This document shows, piece after piece, positions 12,908-24,826 of a stretch of 64,000 bases of DNA. The notes beneath the pieces were generated by a model. The model had not been told where the DNA came from. It searched no databases and saw only the letters and a program-made list of their open reading frames with translations. How positions within the stretch are numbered: position 1 is the first letter of the stretch; every line of letters begins with the position of its first letter. The DNA comes from Brienomyrus brachyistius (Eukaryota; Chordata; Actinopteri; Osteoglossiformes; Mormyridae). The translations under genes and the position numbers were made by a program. Where the stretch lies: the NCBI RefSeq assembly GCF_023856365.1, contig NC_064542.1, forward strand, positions 14,794,863 to 14,858,862, written 5' to 3'.

Positions 12908-14820
12908 AATAGTTGTGTTACTAGCTGCCCTTTCACTCATGAGTGTGACAACTGTCCACTTACAAGCAATCGCTGCGAATAAGGATTTCGAGCCTTTAAA
13001 ATATTTACTAGATTTTCAGTAACAAAGGCTAGTTAAGTCTGTTAAGAAATGAAGTCTGTGGTATTCACACGCCGTAACCTTTTCTCAGTTGAAAGGCTGA
13101 GTCAATCGGCTAGAGAAAGGGCTTTTCATGTCCAGTCACATCTCGGTTACAAGTCTAGCTATGGTTTCTAAACGCAAAATACACCTGATACTCGATACTT
13201 GTATCATTTACTTAGTTATACATAGTTGCTTGCCAGACACAGTAATGCAGATTTGACTTAAAAAGAACACAGCAAGGTATTTTGAAGGTGCAGTGTTTCC
13301 TCATTAATTTTCATGACATCAGTATCATTAAGCAGAAAAGCTACATCTGAGAAACTGAATAGCAGGCCTTATGCAGCTGTCCTCTGACTCTGTAGACCTT
13401 CAGCATAAGAGGTTGCAGAAAGGATGGGTGGAAGGATGTTAGTCAAGGTTGGCATTTAGGGGGGTGGTTTTTACAGGCAATGCCAAGGACATCATGTTTT
13501 ATTTAATTTTATTTTTCAATAAGGGCTTTTTTCCTACAAACAAATAAGCCCAGTCTCTCCCAGGGGCGTGGCCACAGATCATCTGCTTACCCAACAGCCC
13601 CGCCCCCCATCAACTGTTATCATTACCACCCGCCCTCTGGTGTCAGCACTGATGTTGCTCCATATGTTGTGCCCTCATCACTATACAGGTTTAACCCTAA
13701 GGCATTCCAGTGATGTGCTAACATGTATCATTCTCCCCACATGGTTTTGTAACCGTGGGCCGAGCACAGGGGTTTACGGCACGTTAATGCTATGAGGAAA
13801 AGGCGGACTGGAGAGGAGAAATGTCAGGAAATATGAAGAGAGGGTCTTTCTGTGAGCAATGAGGAGATGTTAGGGGTATGTGACCTCTTACAACAACATG
13901 GGAGGGGAGGGACGCACTGCCTGTTATTCTCATTGTCCATGTTTTTTGACTGTCCTGTCACGTGGACTGTAGAGATGCTATATCTTGCTGATCATTCAGC
14001 AAGGTCTGCTCACACCAAGGGAAGTGCAGATCGTGGAATAAAATAGCAAAGAGTCAGGAGCAGGGATGTAGATGTGGGTATGGGTGGCAGGGACATATTC
14101 CGATCAATATTGTGGGAATACTGTCTGTGTTTGGGGGGTTTGGGACGATTTGGTCCCTACCGATGCTGAATCCTGCAGCCTTGGTCAGGGGGGATATTTT
14201 GTCTCTAAGATGACACTTTTATTTAAAAAGAAAAAGAAACTCTAAAAATGTAAATAACAGTTCCTTGTAGCAGGTTGGGTTCAGAACCTTGCTTAGTATC
14301 CTGCGTTCTGACCTACTGTACTATGCAAACCCAGCTCATGACTATGGATCTCAGAATTATTCTATGGTTATCAGCACTGTAACTCGACTGATCATTTTAT
14401 GCGGTTGACATACTTACAGTTATGAATCTGGTTTATCACTAAGGATACTTAACCAAAATTACCTTAGTAATAGACCCACACATATCTTACGTGACATTAA
14501 TCAGATAAGATATAGTAACTGTACACTGGCCTTAGAAATGTGATTAAAAATTGACACATAACTTTGTCAATACATAAACTACTGCTTAACTACTGACTGT
14601 ATTGCAAATGTCAACTGCAGTTCCTCTGTCTAAAGCCTAAGACAGAACAACAATCCCCTAATCCAACATTTTTTTGCCGGTCACACTTGAGGGGCCATGA
14701 ATAATGTAGTAGTACTTGCTTACTTAATGCATGATCCCATGTCCATTCGTCATTAATCAATCATGACAGCTCACATATTTCATGGGGAAACCTATATTAG
14801 TTCATGATTTGTTCATGAAG

Positions 14821-15168
14821 GGGCGGCATGGTGGTACAGTGGTTAGCACTGTTACCTTACACCTCTGGGACCCGGGTTCAAGTCTCCGACTGGGTCACAT
14901 GTGTGTGGAGTTTGCATGTTCTCCCCATGCTGTCATGGGGTTTCCTCCGGGTACTCCGGGTTCCCCCCACAGTCCAAGAACATGCTGAGGCTAATTGGAG
15001 TTGCTAAATTGCCCGTAGGTGTGCATGTGTGAGTGAATGGTGTGTGGGTGTGCCCTGCGATGGGCTGGCCCCCCATCCTGGGTTGTTCCCTGCCTCGTGC
15101 CCATTGCTTCCGGGGTAGGCTCCGCGCCCCAGCAGGATAAGTGGTTTGGAAAATGGATGGATGGATGG
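14821..15168 (+). mobile_element. tRNA-derived SINE, full length
   Basis: The head gggcggcatggtggtacagtggttagcact contains a tRNA A-box-like segment, and gggttcaagtctcc is a B-box-like segment. A body with tttgcatgttctcccc and tcctccgggtactccggg follows, and the element ends in (GGAT)n. Imperfect direct repeats (atttgttcatgaag at 14807 and atttgttctcgag at 15169) flank it, as expected for LINE-mediated insertion. Confidence 0.85.
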
Positions 15169-15435
15169 ATTTGTTCTCGAGTAGTAAATGAGTTAAGTAA
15201 TTACCATGATTAACTACTTAGGTAAGTGTTAACTAATAGTGCCTGAATGGAATACATGAACTTCATAATTAATGATGAACAAACATTATATCAGTACATA
15301 ACTAATGCTTGTCATCTTGTATAACTTTTGCCCTGTTTTTTTCTTCAACAGTGACAAAGTGTAAAATCAGCAATGGCCACAATGACTGATGATATGATAT
15401 GTTCCGCAGTCGCTTATTGAATGCAGGGTTATGAT

Positions 15436-15754
15436 CAGAGGCACAGCGACAGGACTAGTAGGGCAAGCAAAGGCCAGGGCCTCCAAGTTAGGAGGGGCCC
15501 CCAAGCTGAGAGGGGCCCCCCCAGCTGGGCCAATTACATAGTACATTGCAATGACAAATCTGCTTTATTTGTGAATTCTGTTTTTCACAAAAAGTGAAAA
15601 TAAAGCTCTTGTTTTTATTAAATTGTTGATATTATAAACTTTCACTTCAGAGTAAAATAAAGGTATTAAGTTTTACCATGTGGGGGAGAGGGAGCTGGAG
15701 GGCCGTATGACGTTTTCTGCCTAGGGCCCACTGGGGTCCCCGGCATTGCCTCTG
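15436..15754. mobile_element. hAT-like MITE with near-perfect target-site duplication
   Basis: Ends CAGAGGCA and TGCCTCTG are inverted repeats. Flanking octamers are gttatgat (15428-15435) and gttatgag (15755-15762), 7 of 8 identical. It contains repeated gggccc-rich segments and no coding sequence. Confidence 0.8.
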
Positions 15755-15762
15755 GTTATGAG

Positions 15763-17868
15763 CTGACGCTCTTCACACAGAATGTCAGTCCACTGATGGA
15801 CATACTGTATACTGACATACAACTACAGGCAATTTAGAAGCACTAGTCCGCATCAATCCCATATCTTTGGACTGTTAAGGGAAACAGGGGTACCTTGAAA
15901 ATACCCACCCAAACACATGGAGAACCACACAGAAGATTGAATGTGAGGTCACAGTGCTACAGGTTGAGCCGCCTGTATCCCTCTGCAATACGTGATCTCA
16001 CCGGCACACCATTAGGCAGATTGCGTAACATAAGAAATCTGCATTGCAGTGCCGGAAGAAACTATCACTGAGATGTCTGAATCCAAAGCTAAAACACCTC
16101 ACCTTTGTTTTAAAGTCTTTCCAATGCTTTAATGTTTTGGTGGTATTTTGGTGGGATTAGAGATGCTTTAAATGAGTTCCAGGAGTGTCAGAGAGTCAAA
16201 CCTACAGTAGGAGAAAAGAAATGTGCCACTTAGGGCCAGACTAACAATAAACCACACTGGGATCCTGCCTCCTGTCCTGTGACATGGTAGGAGATTGGTC
16301 ATACAATATGAGTTTAGCCTTTTAAATGAAAAGATATGTAAATTGCAAGGAGTAGGGTAGGGAAGGCCCAGGAAAATGAGACATCTGGGCAAAAAGAATG
16401 CTACTCACCTCTAAAAGCTGATTTATACTTTAAACTGAGTGCCCTACACCACAGCCTGACAGACGCTTCCCCGAAAATGCAACTACACATCACGACGACA
16501 CAGGCAGCGCACAATTAAAAATGCTTGCAACAGTGTAGGCGAACTTACGTAGACCTCAGTGTAAGCTCTGCTAGGCTCGACACAGAAGTATACAACAGCC
16601 TTAAGTAGTTCTTGCTAACTGACAGTACTTTGGCTTAACTTCCGTTCAACTGAGAGCATTTAGTCTGCGTGAATGGGATCTCACTGTACCTTGAAAGAGA
16701 AAGTTTTACAGGTGTGTTTCTTCTCTTAGATTAAAACTTTCAATAAAATCCCCAATAGACCCTGTAATTTTTGTGTCATGTGCATGTTTCCTGTACTCAT
16801 GGAAGTCACATTTACAGATGTACAAAAACAAACGCACGTATAAATGTGCAATACGACATAAAAATCTAACTTGTAAAGATCTGGTTACTTTTTTCCTGTT
16901 GAACACCTCGAGTGAGTGAGTGAGTGAGTGAATGAATGAATAAATGAATGAATGAATGAGCGAATGAGCTTAATTGGGCCATGCCTATGTTCACATAAGG
17001 ACGTAGTTTTTACATGGTGCTTGTAGTGACATGTAACAAAGAACAGGATGCAAACAACATAAAAAATCATGAACTAGGTGAATTGGTGTCTCTAGCCTCC
17101 CCTTACTCTGTAATAGTGTGTAAATGTGAAATAGACCGGCACCCCCCCCACCCCCCAGGGTGTTCTCCCCTTGATTTCTGGGATAGAGTATACAGTATTA
17201 TACACGCACAGATAGATTGCTGGCTAAAGTTTAAACTTTACACAATACTTATTTTATGCAAATTATATAGAATGTAAATGCATACGGTACAATTCACAGT
17301 AAACTTTACGCTGCAGTGCCCTAGGGTGTATAAGGCAGACAGCCCTGGTATGGAAAAGGAGGGAGGTTTATTGTTTACAACTCGTGCACTTGATCATGGC
17401 CGTCCCGCTTCTCGGCCTTCCGGCACTGCTGATTAACCTCCCTTACTCACCCCCCCCCCGCCTTCTCCCATGGCTCCCGTACTGTTTCCAGACAGGGCCG
17501 GGAGCGTGGTGAAATCATCAGTGCTGGAAAACAGCACATAGTAATGGAAGCTCACCATTCCCCCCCGACCGCCGCAGCTCACACAGGCCAGCCCTGCTCT
17601 CGCCTTTACGCCAAACAACACTGTTTTCTGCACTTTTGCTAAAACATCTCATCTGAATTTCCATTTAGCGTTGTTTTTTTTTTTTATTGTACCATTGCTT
17701 AAGCGTATCAGTAATAACTTGAAATGGATGGATGGAGGAAATGGAATTTAATTACAAATCTAAACAGCTATTGGTGATTAACACTGAAGTCAGCTACATG
17801 AAAGCCTTGTTAAATTGACCACTGACTTTTTCTGACTTTTATGTGCAAAGGAGATTACTCATATCACA
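15763..17868. other. Non-coding stretch before the 17.9-kb MITE
   Basis: Contains a minus-strand SINE-like remnant at about 15795-15990, the tetranucleotide microsatellite, and C runs near 17142 and 17451. No supportable gene. Confidence 0.45.
16909..16962. repeat. Tetranucleotide microsatellite (GAGT/GAAT)n
   Basis: About 13 tetranucleotide units, first GAGT then mostly GAAT, immediately visible in the sequence. Confidence 0.9.
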
Positions 17869-17876
17869 GTTTAGAC

Positions 17877-18060
17877 CAGCGTTACTCAAATCACAGTCCT
17901 CAAGGTCCAAGTATTGCAGATTTTCCAGCCTTCCTTTACCCCTGAGCTGGGAGTGAAGCCTCTGTGGTCAATCTGAATCAGTTATTATTAAAATATCTAC
18001 CTAGGAGAACTGAAAACAAGGCCTGGATTTGGAATCCAGGTCCAGATTTGCAGAGCCCTG
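17877..18060. mobile_element. hAT-like MITE with near-perfect target-site duplication
   Basis: It starts CAGCGTTACTCAA and ends GCAGAGCCCTG. Flanking octamers are gtttagac (17869-17876) and ttttagac (18061-18068), 7 of 8 identical. The phrase aatcacagtcctcaaggtcc near the left end is echoed in reverse complement near the right end (ggatttggaatccaggtcc). Confidence 0.7.
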
Positions 18061-19072
18061 TTTTAGACCCTTGGGGGGATATTTATTGAAGCTTAAGTCA
18101 CTTCCTAAAGTGTACACTAGCAGTTTTCGTTTATATTACCTGTACTGGTCACGAATCCTGTCGCTTTAGGCGCCGTGCTTCTTCCGATTGGGATTCTACA
18201 GTCCAGTTTCTTTTGACGTACAAATGGGCTCAAAGTCTGGGTCCTCAGAGAGCCTCAGTCAAGCCCACAAGCTCTTGCTGCCATGTCACTATAGCTATGA
18301 TGGTGGCACAAGATCCTAACTGCTGACAGCTGCACCATTGCCTAATCCTGAATTTCTTTTGTGCTTAGAAAAAGTCCTGCACGCACATTGTCCGTGTTGC
18401 CACATAAAGACAGCCTGTCTCCTACAAAAGTCAGCTGTTCTGCCATTATCAGACCAGCTATAGATACGGATGAGGCAAAAATGCTGATTTCATCCAGTCA
18501 TATGTCACAAGCAATTTCATGAGACTGATAAGTCACCAGACCTGAACTCCTGCCTAATATGTGACGTGTATTTAGTTTAGATTCAATAACAAATAACATA
18601 ACCATACTGGTCGTTTGAGCAGACACTAATTGTTTCTGTCGAACCTACAGAAATTGTTATGTACAGATGTACACAAAATACAGTAAATTAAAATATGAAT
18701 TATGCAATTAAACTAAACTTGATACTGTGTCGCAACTGCTGATAGGTGATAGTCTGAGAAACAAAAATACTGATATCATGACCACTTATTAAACTGTGGA
18801 CAACTGAATTAACGACTGAATTATGAATGCTTACTGCAGATCTATAGTTTGCCCAGTTCCTTTAATGTTGTTTTCGCCGATCAGGCGCACAATCCTCCCA
18901 GGACATGCAGCCGAATATCTTAGCAGAAAGAAATATCTCAGTCCAGGGAAAACATGTAGAACCCCTTTGTAGACTTGGGCTGGCATTCTCCAGGTTTAAA
19001 GTCTGAGTCTTTAACCAACATAACCCCCTCCCCCCAAGAGTTTATATATACAGTACAGATAAATATACTTTG

Positions 19073-19423
19073 GGGCGGCATGGTGGTACAGTGGTTAGCA
19101 CTGTTGCCTCACACCTCTGGGACCCAGGTTCGAGTCTCCACCTAGGTCACATGTGTGTGGAGTTTGCATGTTCTCCCCATGTCATCGTGGGGTTTCCTCC
19201 GGGTACTCCGGTTTCCCCCCACAGTCCAAAAACCTGCTGAGTTGGAGTTGCTAAATTGCTATAGGTGTGCATGTATGAGTGAATGGTGTGTGAGAGTGCC
19301 CTGCAATGGGCTGGCCCCCCATCCTGGGTTGTTCCCTGCCTCTAGCCCATTGCTTCCAGGATAGGCTCCAGACCCCCCGCGACACAGTTGGATAAGCAGT
19401 TTGGAAAATGGATGGATGGATGG
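19073..19423 (+). mobile_element. tRNA-derived SINE, near full length, with 9-bp duplication
   Basis: Same family as 14821-15168 with a small internal deletion. The B-box-like ggttcgagtctcc is better preserved here. It ends in (GGAT)n. The nine bases aaatatact flank it exactly (19061-19069 and 19425-19433). Confidence 0.88.
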
Positions 19424-19940
19424 AAAATATACTCAGTATTATTAAGTAAAATAACATTGCATTTAAGATAAGGTATAAGAATGAAGGTATAACTACCAAC
19501 AGTGTTTTATCAATAAAAAGTACAGTTATATATCCAGAAACTGAATTTAATAAATATTACCTGTCGTGCTATGGGTGTAGAATGTGAATTGTAATTTTCA
19601 TAATTTTTCGTTGATTTTCAGGTGTTCCATGTTCAGTTCCTTTTAGATGAAATTCTATAAGTATTTGGGATGATTGGAAATAACAACACTGATCACTGAT
19701 CTGTATCAAACACTGAAGTTTAGTTTAGCGTTTTCAACTAAGCAAATCATGAGGTAGCAAACTCAAAGATGAAAGGTGTTACCGTCCATGGAAACAAGGC
19801 AGGATTAGATCAATTTCAGTGCCTGTTTATAGCTTATATTCACGAAAAGATTATTTCTGATGCATAATGACACGAAAAATTATACATGTTCGTATTAACT
19901 ATTAGATTACTCTGTGAATTTCACCTGAAACCCTTCCCTG

Positions 19941-20104
19941 CAGGGGTGGGCAATCCTGATCCTGGAGTGCCGGTATCCAGCAGGTTTTCTACCCTACCTG
20001 ATGAGTTACTATTTGCCTGAGATCAGGCGTGGTTCATCAGAGACCAGATAGGATGGAAAACCTGCTGGATACCGGCACTTTAGGATCAGGGTTACCTACC
20101 CCTG
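19941..20104. mobile_element. hAT-like foldback MITE
   Basis: Left end CAGGGGTGGGCAATCCTGAT and right end, inverted, CAGGGGTAGGTAACCCTGAT, continuing into gtgccggtatccagcaggtttt in both arms. The element is a nearly complete hairpin. Flanking octamers cttccctg and ctttacag share 5 of 8 bases. Confidence 0.8.
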
Positions 20105-21984
20105 CTTTACAGTGTACTATAACTCTCATTTTCTCCTTTGTTGATCGTGTGACAGCTGACCTCTGCAGGCGTTTACGGCTGTCATTCATTAGCAGGAGCT
20201 GCTTCACTTCAGATGCACTGTTAAACCACATCGACCCACCCCTGTTTTAATTGGGAGGTCACAAAAATACGACAATGTCCATTTAAGTCAGCTCTTATAA
20301 AGATTCATGGTGTTTTGGTATTGCTTTTTGAACCCTTTTCCTACAGTTGCTGCTATAACAACCACCCAATGTGGGAACAAAATTCACCATTAAAAGGCAG
20401 AATGCAAGATCAAAAGCGTATCATAGAGGAATGGTTCAGTATGGAAGATTTTATTAGAGGTGTCTGGACCTAACTTATAAAACAAGGATTACACATTCCT
20501 TCCCATTTCTCAGCTTCGTTTTATTAAGTTGTCCCCTTTTATTTCACGCTATTAAAAACAATACATACACATAAAATGTCTCAGTTGACTACTGAACAGG
20601 GATGCAGTGGCCAATGCAGGCAGCCACATAATCTTTGCAAAATGGTTACTCCAACTCACGGTCCAAAGGAGATCAGGCTTTCAGTGGCTCCGACACGATT
20701 GTTGTGACGAGGGTTGATGACTTGAAAGATATTCCAGGTTTTATTTTTAAGGGAATGTGCAGTTTTAGGGGTGGGACAGCTGTAGGGAAGTGCTTAGGTG
20801 AGTGGATGAGGGGTTCAGAGAGACCTTTATTCTGAAATTATCATTCCTCCCCCTCCCCCCGCTGCTTGACCCACCACCCCACATCTTGGTATTTCCTCCA
20901 ATTTTGTCGAAGGAAATGCAGCCCGATTATTACAGCCTGCACAGTACCCTGCAGATCGGGTTTGCGACTGCCACCGCAGTACCGCACTCTCCCCAGACAA
21001 AAGATAATTATGTTTAAAAAAAATTATCCAATAAACTAGCAACTCTGTAGTTATTCCATTTTAACAAGCCGTGTTAAATAAGTAGAGGGGGGTTAGAAGG
21101 GGTGGGGGGCGGAGTAGAGGAAAAGGCGTGCAGAGAAGCATGGGTCGCCCCAGGAGAGTTGAGGAATTCTGAGGTAATCCACGCGAGCGATTCTCTTTGG
21201 GTATTTACTGCCTTCAAGTAACATCACAGCTGTATGTGTTCCTTTCCAACGTATTGAATGGCCACCTCAGCAGAGCCACCACCATTCCACAGTTTCTTCC
21301 AGCTGTTTCCCACCATGCTGACTCAATACATTGACTTCTGGCCGTACCTTCAGTTGGTAGACGGCTGCTTCAGTTCCCCTGTGTGCTGTGTCTTCGGATG
21401 CTCATCAGTTTCACAAACGACAGTGATTTATCTTCCTGCATGCTGGATGCCAGCACAGCTGGTTATATCTTTGTGGGCCTGACCAGAAAGCGGCGATGGT
21501 TTCTTCTTTAGTTAATCCCTTACAGAATAAAAAGAGAACTAAAAACCACAGTCTTTTTGGTAATGGTCCGAAAGAAGTAATGACATTAACTAAATAATGC
21601 AGCTGAAACATTACGTTCGTGTCTAGGTGAACAAACGCTCTGACTGTAAAAAATAAAGATGTATGCATATGTCTTACTAAAAGACACGCCATCCATCCCA
21701 TCCTATGTAATTTTCCTACATCATTATCCTATTAAGTCTAAGAGTATGTGCACGTATCAATGGCATCCAATCTAGGGGGTAGTCTGCCTCAAGTGTTTGC
21801 TGTTTGGGATAAGATATATCCCATTCCCTCATCCAGGATAAACGGTTGAACGCTGCATGGATGGAAAACATTACTTTTCCAGTCCGATCAAAATTACCAC
21901 AAATGCATCCTTCACGAACGTTAAAACTAATGTTGCGTGGTCCACTACCAAAGGACGAGGAATTCCTGATGAATTGACAAGGCG
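20105..21984. other. Intergenic stretch upstream of the pls3 promoter
   Basis: No exon or repeat that I can support. An open minus-strand frame of 146 codons (21716-22156) overlaps the pls3 promoter and first exon and shows no protein-like motif, so I treat it as chance. Confidence 0.45.
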
Positions 21985-22100
21985 ATATCCAATCACGGGC
22001 GGAGGTTAGGAATACCTCGCGGGCTTCCGACCAATCAGAGCAGCGGAGGGCGGCGGCTCTGGTCCCCCATTTTTTCAGCCTTCTGGTTTGTGTCCTGGAA
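21985..22100 (+). promoter_or_regulatory. pls3: pls3 promoter region with two CCAAT boxes
   Basis: CpG-rich DNA lies immediately upstream of the first splice donor. It has CCAAT at 21989-21993 (followed by cacgggcgg) and CCAAT at 22031-22035, and no TATA box. This fits a CpG-island promoter with transcription starting at about 22070-22100. The start itself is inferred. Confidence 0.6.
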
Positions 22101-22169
22101 CAGGGAGGAAGTCGCTGGATGAACTGGGAGCTGGACGACGCAGGAATTTTCTTCAAAGCAGATCTAAAG
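22080..22169 (+). other. pls3: pls3 non-coding first exon (5' end approximate)
   Basis: A G/C-rich leader ends in a strong donor (AAAG|GTGAGA at 22169/22170). No splice acceptor or coding frame is needed, because translation starts in the next exon at 38233. The upstream boundary is a guess. Confidence 0.6.
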
Positions 22170-23942
22170 GTGAGAGGCGCGTTGAGTTTCCGCAGAAAAT
22201 GTTGTTTTTGTTTGTCCGATTTGCACGTGGAGCCAATGGTGATGATAGTTTTTACTAACTGATTGAGATTTATTCCCTTTCACAACTATTCGTTTCCATA
22301 ATCTGCAGCTATCGCAGTTATAAAACCATCTATTGATACCAAATCCCGTCTGGGAGTAAACGTTTTGGATCAGCTGTACGGGATGTGTTAAGCAATTAAT
22401 TAATCGACTGGCTGCTGAGCTCTGGAAGATTAAAGGGGCGCTTCTCTATTTACTTCTGAAACTTTTTGTACAACGAAAAACCAGACAGTTATCAGTTTAA
22501 GTCATACAGCAAAGGGAGTAGTTTGACGGCTTTTGTCTGTCAAGATTAGCTAACGCGGTGGCGAGGGCACGGCTTTAATATACACGTGTTGACTGCGGTC
22601 ATTGAGACTGGAGTGCGTCTTTCCTCGATTAGTGTTGTTTGCCCGGTGCTGCACCCCTTGTCCGGAGAAAGCGGTGGAACATGAGTTTCCCGCAGTTACC
22701 ATGCGTCTCCTCCAGGCAGCGGCGATGCGATTATCCCGGTGCGGCCGCTTAAAGGCGGCGATCTTGCAGCTGGTATCTCCGGTTACGAAGTAGCCGCTTT
22801 CCCTTTGCTACGCATAATTTCTGACGTTTGCTCTCTGGTTTTCTCTACCTGTCCACGTAGGCATGCAGTCTCTGCTGCCAATATGGTCATTAAAGCCATC
22901 ACTATCGCAATGATTAAAGAACAAGAAAGTGGCACCATCCGTTTCCTTCACTTGCATTTTAGATAAAGACACCGGCATCCCTTTTAAAATATTTCAAGCC
23001 CGAGTCATTTCCTATAGATTATTATGGAACGGTTACATCATGGATTTTGTACGGCGGAGCTCTTTTATCATCCGATCTGGAGATCCAGCCGCACGCTTTG
23101 CAAACTGCAAAATGTAAAAGCGGCCAATGTGATAAGAAACCGTCGTTGCGTGTTATTGATATTTATAAAAATACTACCTAAGGATCAGCTGTCACCACAC
23201 AACAATAAAAGTAACATCGGCCATAGAGGAGGTGTCCTTCGACTGTCCGAAGAAGGTATAGTGCGTATGAATATATATGCTGCTATTCCGCTTCTCGGAC
23301 GAAATTTATGTTTTTTTTTATTTAAAGTGCTGTTTTATGTTTGTGCGTTTTGCGAGTCCATTAAGTTTTGCCTGTGTTTGAATAATTTATCGCGCATCAC
23401 TTTTTAACCTCCATTCACGAGGCGCGTTCCCGTGCCCGCGTCGGCTTGCGCATGGTCTTCGTGCCGGAGTCAGGAACATAGATGATGAAGATGGACAGTC
23501 GCTGCTTTGCACGCCTGCCGAACCAGTCCGTTCAGGAGAACGCCTCTTCCATGTGGCAATCCTATTGTTGCTTTTTTTTTTGCCTTGTTGTTTCTCCATC
23601 ACCCCACCCTCCCCTTCCTGTTATAGGTATCATAGTAGCCTTTTCTTGGGCTTTTCGTCAATCGGTACCTGCTTCCTCCCGCTTTGTTATCCAGCTGCCA
23701 GCTGTGGCGGTTGGTTCCTTACAGCCCGGCAGCTTGTTACGCCATAAGACAGCTGAGCTCACAGGAAGTTCGCCGGCGTTATTGTGGAACTTGATATGAG
23801 CGCCGTGAGACGGGGGCTTAGCCTCAGGTTATACGATATACCGCGGCCATGTCAAAGCTTTACAATGACGCCTTTCTTTTCATTGCTGTAGTTAGGTAGG
23901 AATGTCCCTCTCTGTTTTTTTTTTTTTTTAAGCTTCATGGGT

Positions 23943-24187
23943 CAGAATGTTGCCAACTTTGGTCAGCTGGGCAGTATGACATTTTAAATTCCGCACAAGC
24001 ATTTACATGTGTGGAACAGTTGTATTACTCTGTAAATTAGTCAGTGGGGTTTGCAACCCACCCCTACACTTTTGGCATAGCTAATATTAGGTTTATAATG
24101 GAAAAATATAGATTTTCCATAAGATTTCTTGTGTGAGACTTGGAAAGCGTGAGTGTCAGGCCAGATGCGTGAGAGTTGGCAGCCCTG
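23943..24187 (-). mobile_element. CAG..GTTGCCAAC-type hAT-like repeat, inverted copy
   Basis: Begins CAGAATGTTGCCAACTTTGG and ends GAGAGTTGGCAGCCCTG. These ends match, in reverse complement, the element at 60549-60765. The middle is diverged. The flanks show no clear duplication. Confidence 0.65.
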
Positions 24188-24298
24188 GGCACTATTTAAA
24201 ACTATTTAAAGCAATTATTTTGACTTTGGGGAAACAAGACGTTTATTGTGGTTCCTCATTTGCATCTAAACCAACACCGCTACTAACCCCCCCCCCCC

Positions 24299-24326
24299 AC
24301 ACACACACACACACACACACACACTG
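24299..24326. repeat. CA microsatellite
   Basis: About 13 CA units directly after a C run (about 24288-24298). Confidence 0.95.
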
Positions 24327-24583
24327 AACAGCTGACGAGACCCACCCATGTCCCTGGTACTTTCACGTCCACTGACCAGCTGGGCTCCCCAAGCCTGTTG
24401 CACTGGCCCCCTCCCCGCCCCACCCTAGCGCCCCCTACTCCGCGCTTCATATGGTTATGGAGACGCCTGGCACCCAGCTCTCCTCACAGACATGTCACTT
24501 CTTACTGTCGTTTCTAATTTAAAATGTCACCTTGTGTTCTTCCGTCAGTCTGTTTCTTAAACAGGCTGCTCCATTAAGTGTAA

Positions 24584-24826
24584 TTACCCCCCCCCCCCCC
24601 CCCCCCCCGTCCCTGTTCCTTCCTAGAGCGTCAGGAGTTAGAATACTTAATATTTGGGACAGAGAGGCAACTCGTCACCCCCCCCCCCCCCCAAGTGTCT
24701 GGTTTGAGGGCAAAGACGTGGCTTATTCTCCTGTCAGGGTTTCCATCCATAACTTTTTTTAGCGATAGCCGCTTTCTGTTGCTGACAAAACAAGCCTGTG
24801 GACGCGTGTGGGGGGGGGGGGGGGGG
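24584..24826. repeat. Cluster of long C and G homopolymers
   Basis: Three very long mononucleotide runs within 250 bp: about 24 C at 24585-24608, about 14 C at 24679-24692 and about 16 G at 24811-24826. Confidence 0.9.

Larger units (their letters stand above)
9380..14820. other. Non-coding stretch, AT-rich with scattered repeats
   Basis: No convincing gene. It contains G and C runs (about 9799-9811, 10338-10357 and 10795-10807), a minus-strand SINE 3' fragment at about 11717-11920, and a copy of the CAG..GTTGCCAAC element family at about 12680-12905. The rest is unique AT-rich sequence in which I see nothing. Confidence 0.5.

Noticed and set aside
21716..22156. Open frame of 146 codons on the minus strand over the pls3 promoter
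   Set aside because: CpG-rich promoters often stay open by chance. There is no splice signal or protein-like pattern, and a sense transcript start is better supported.
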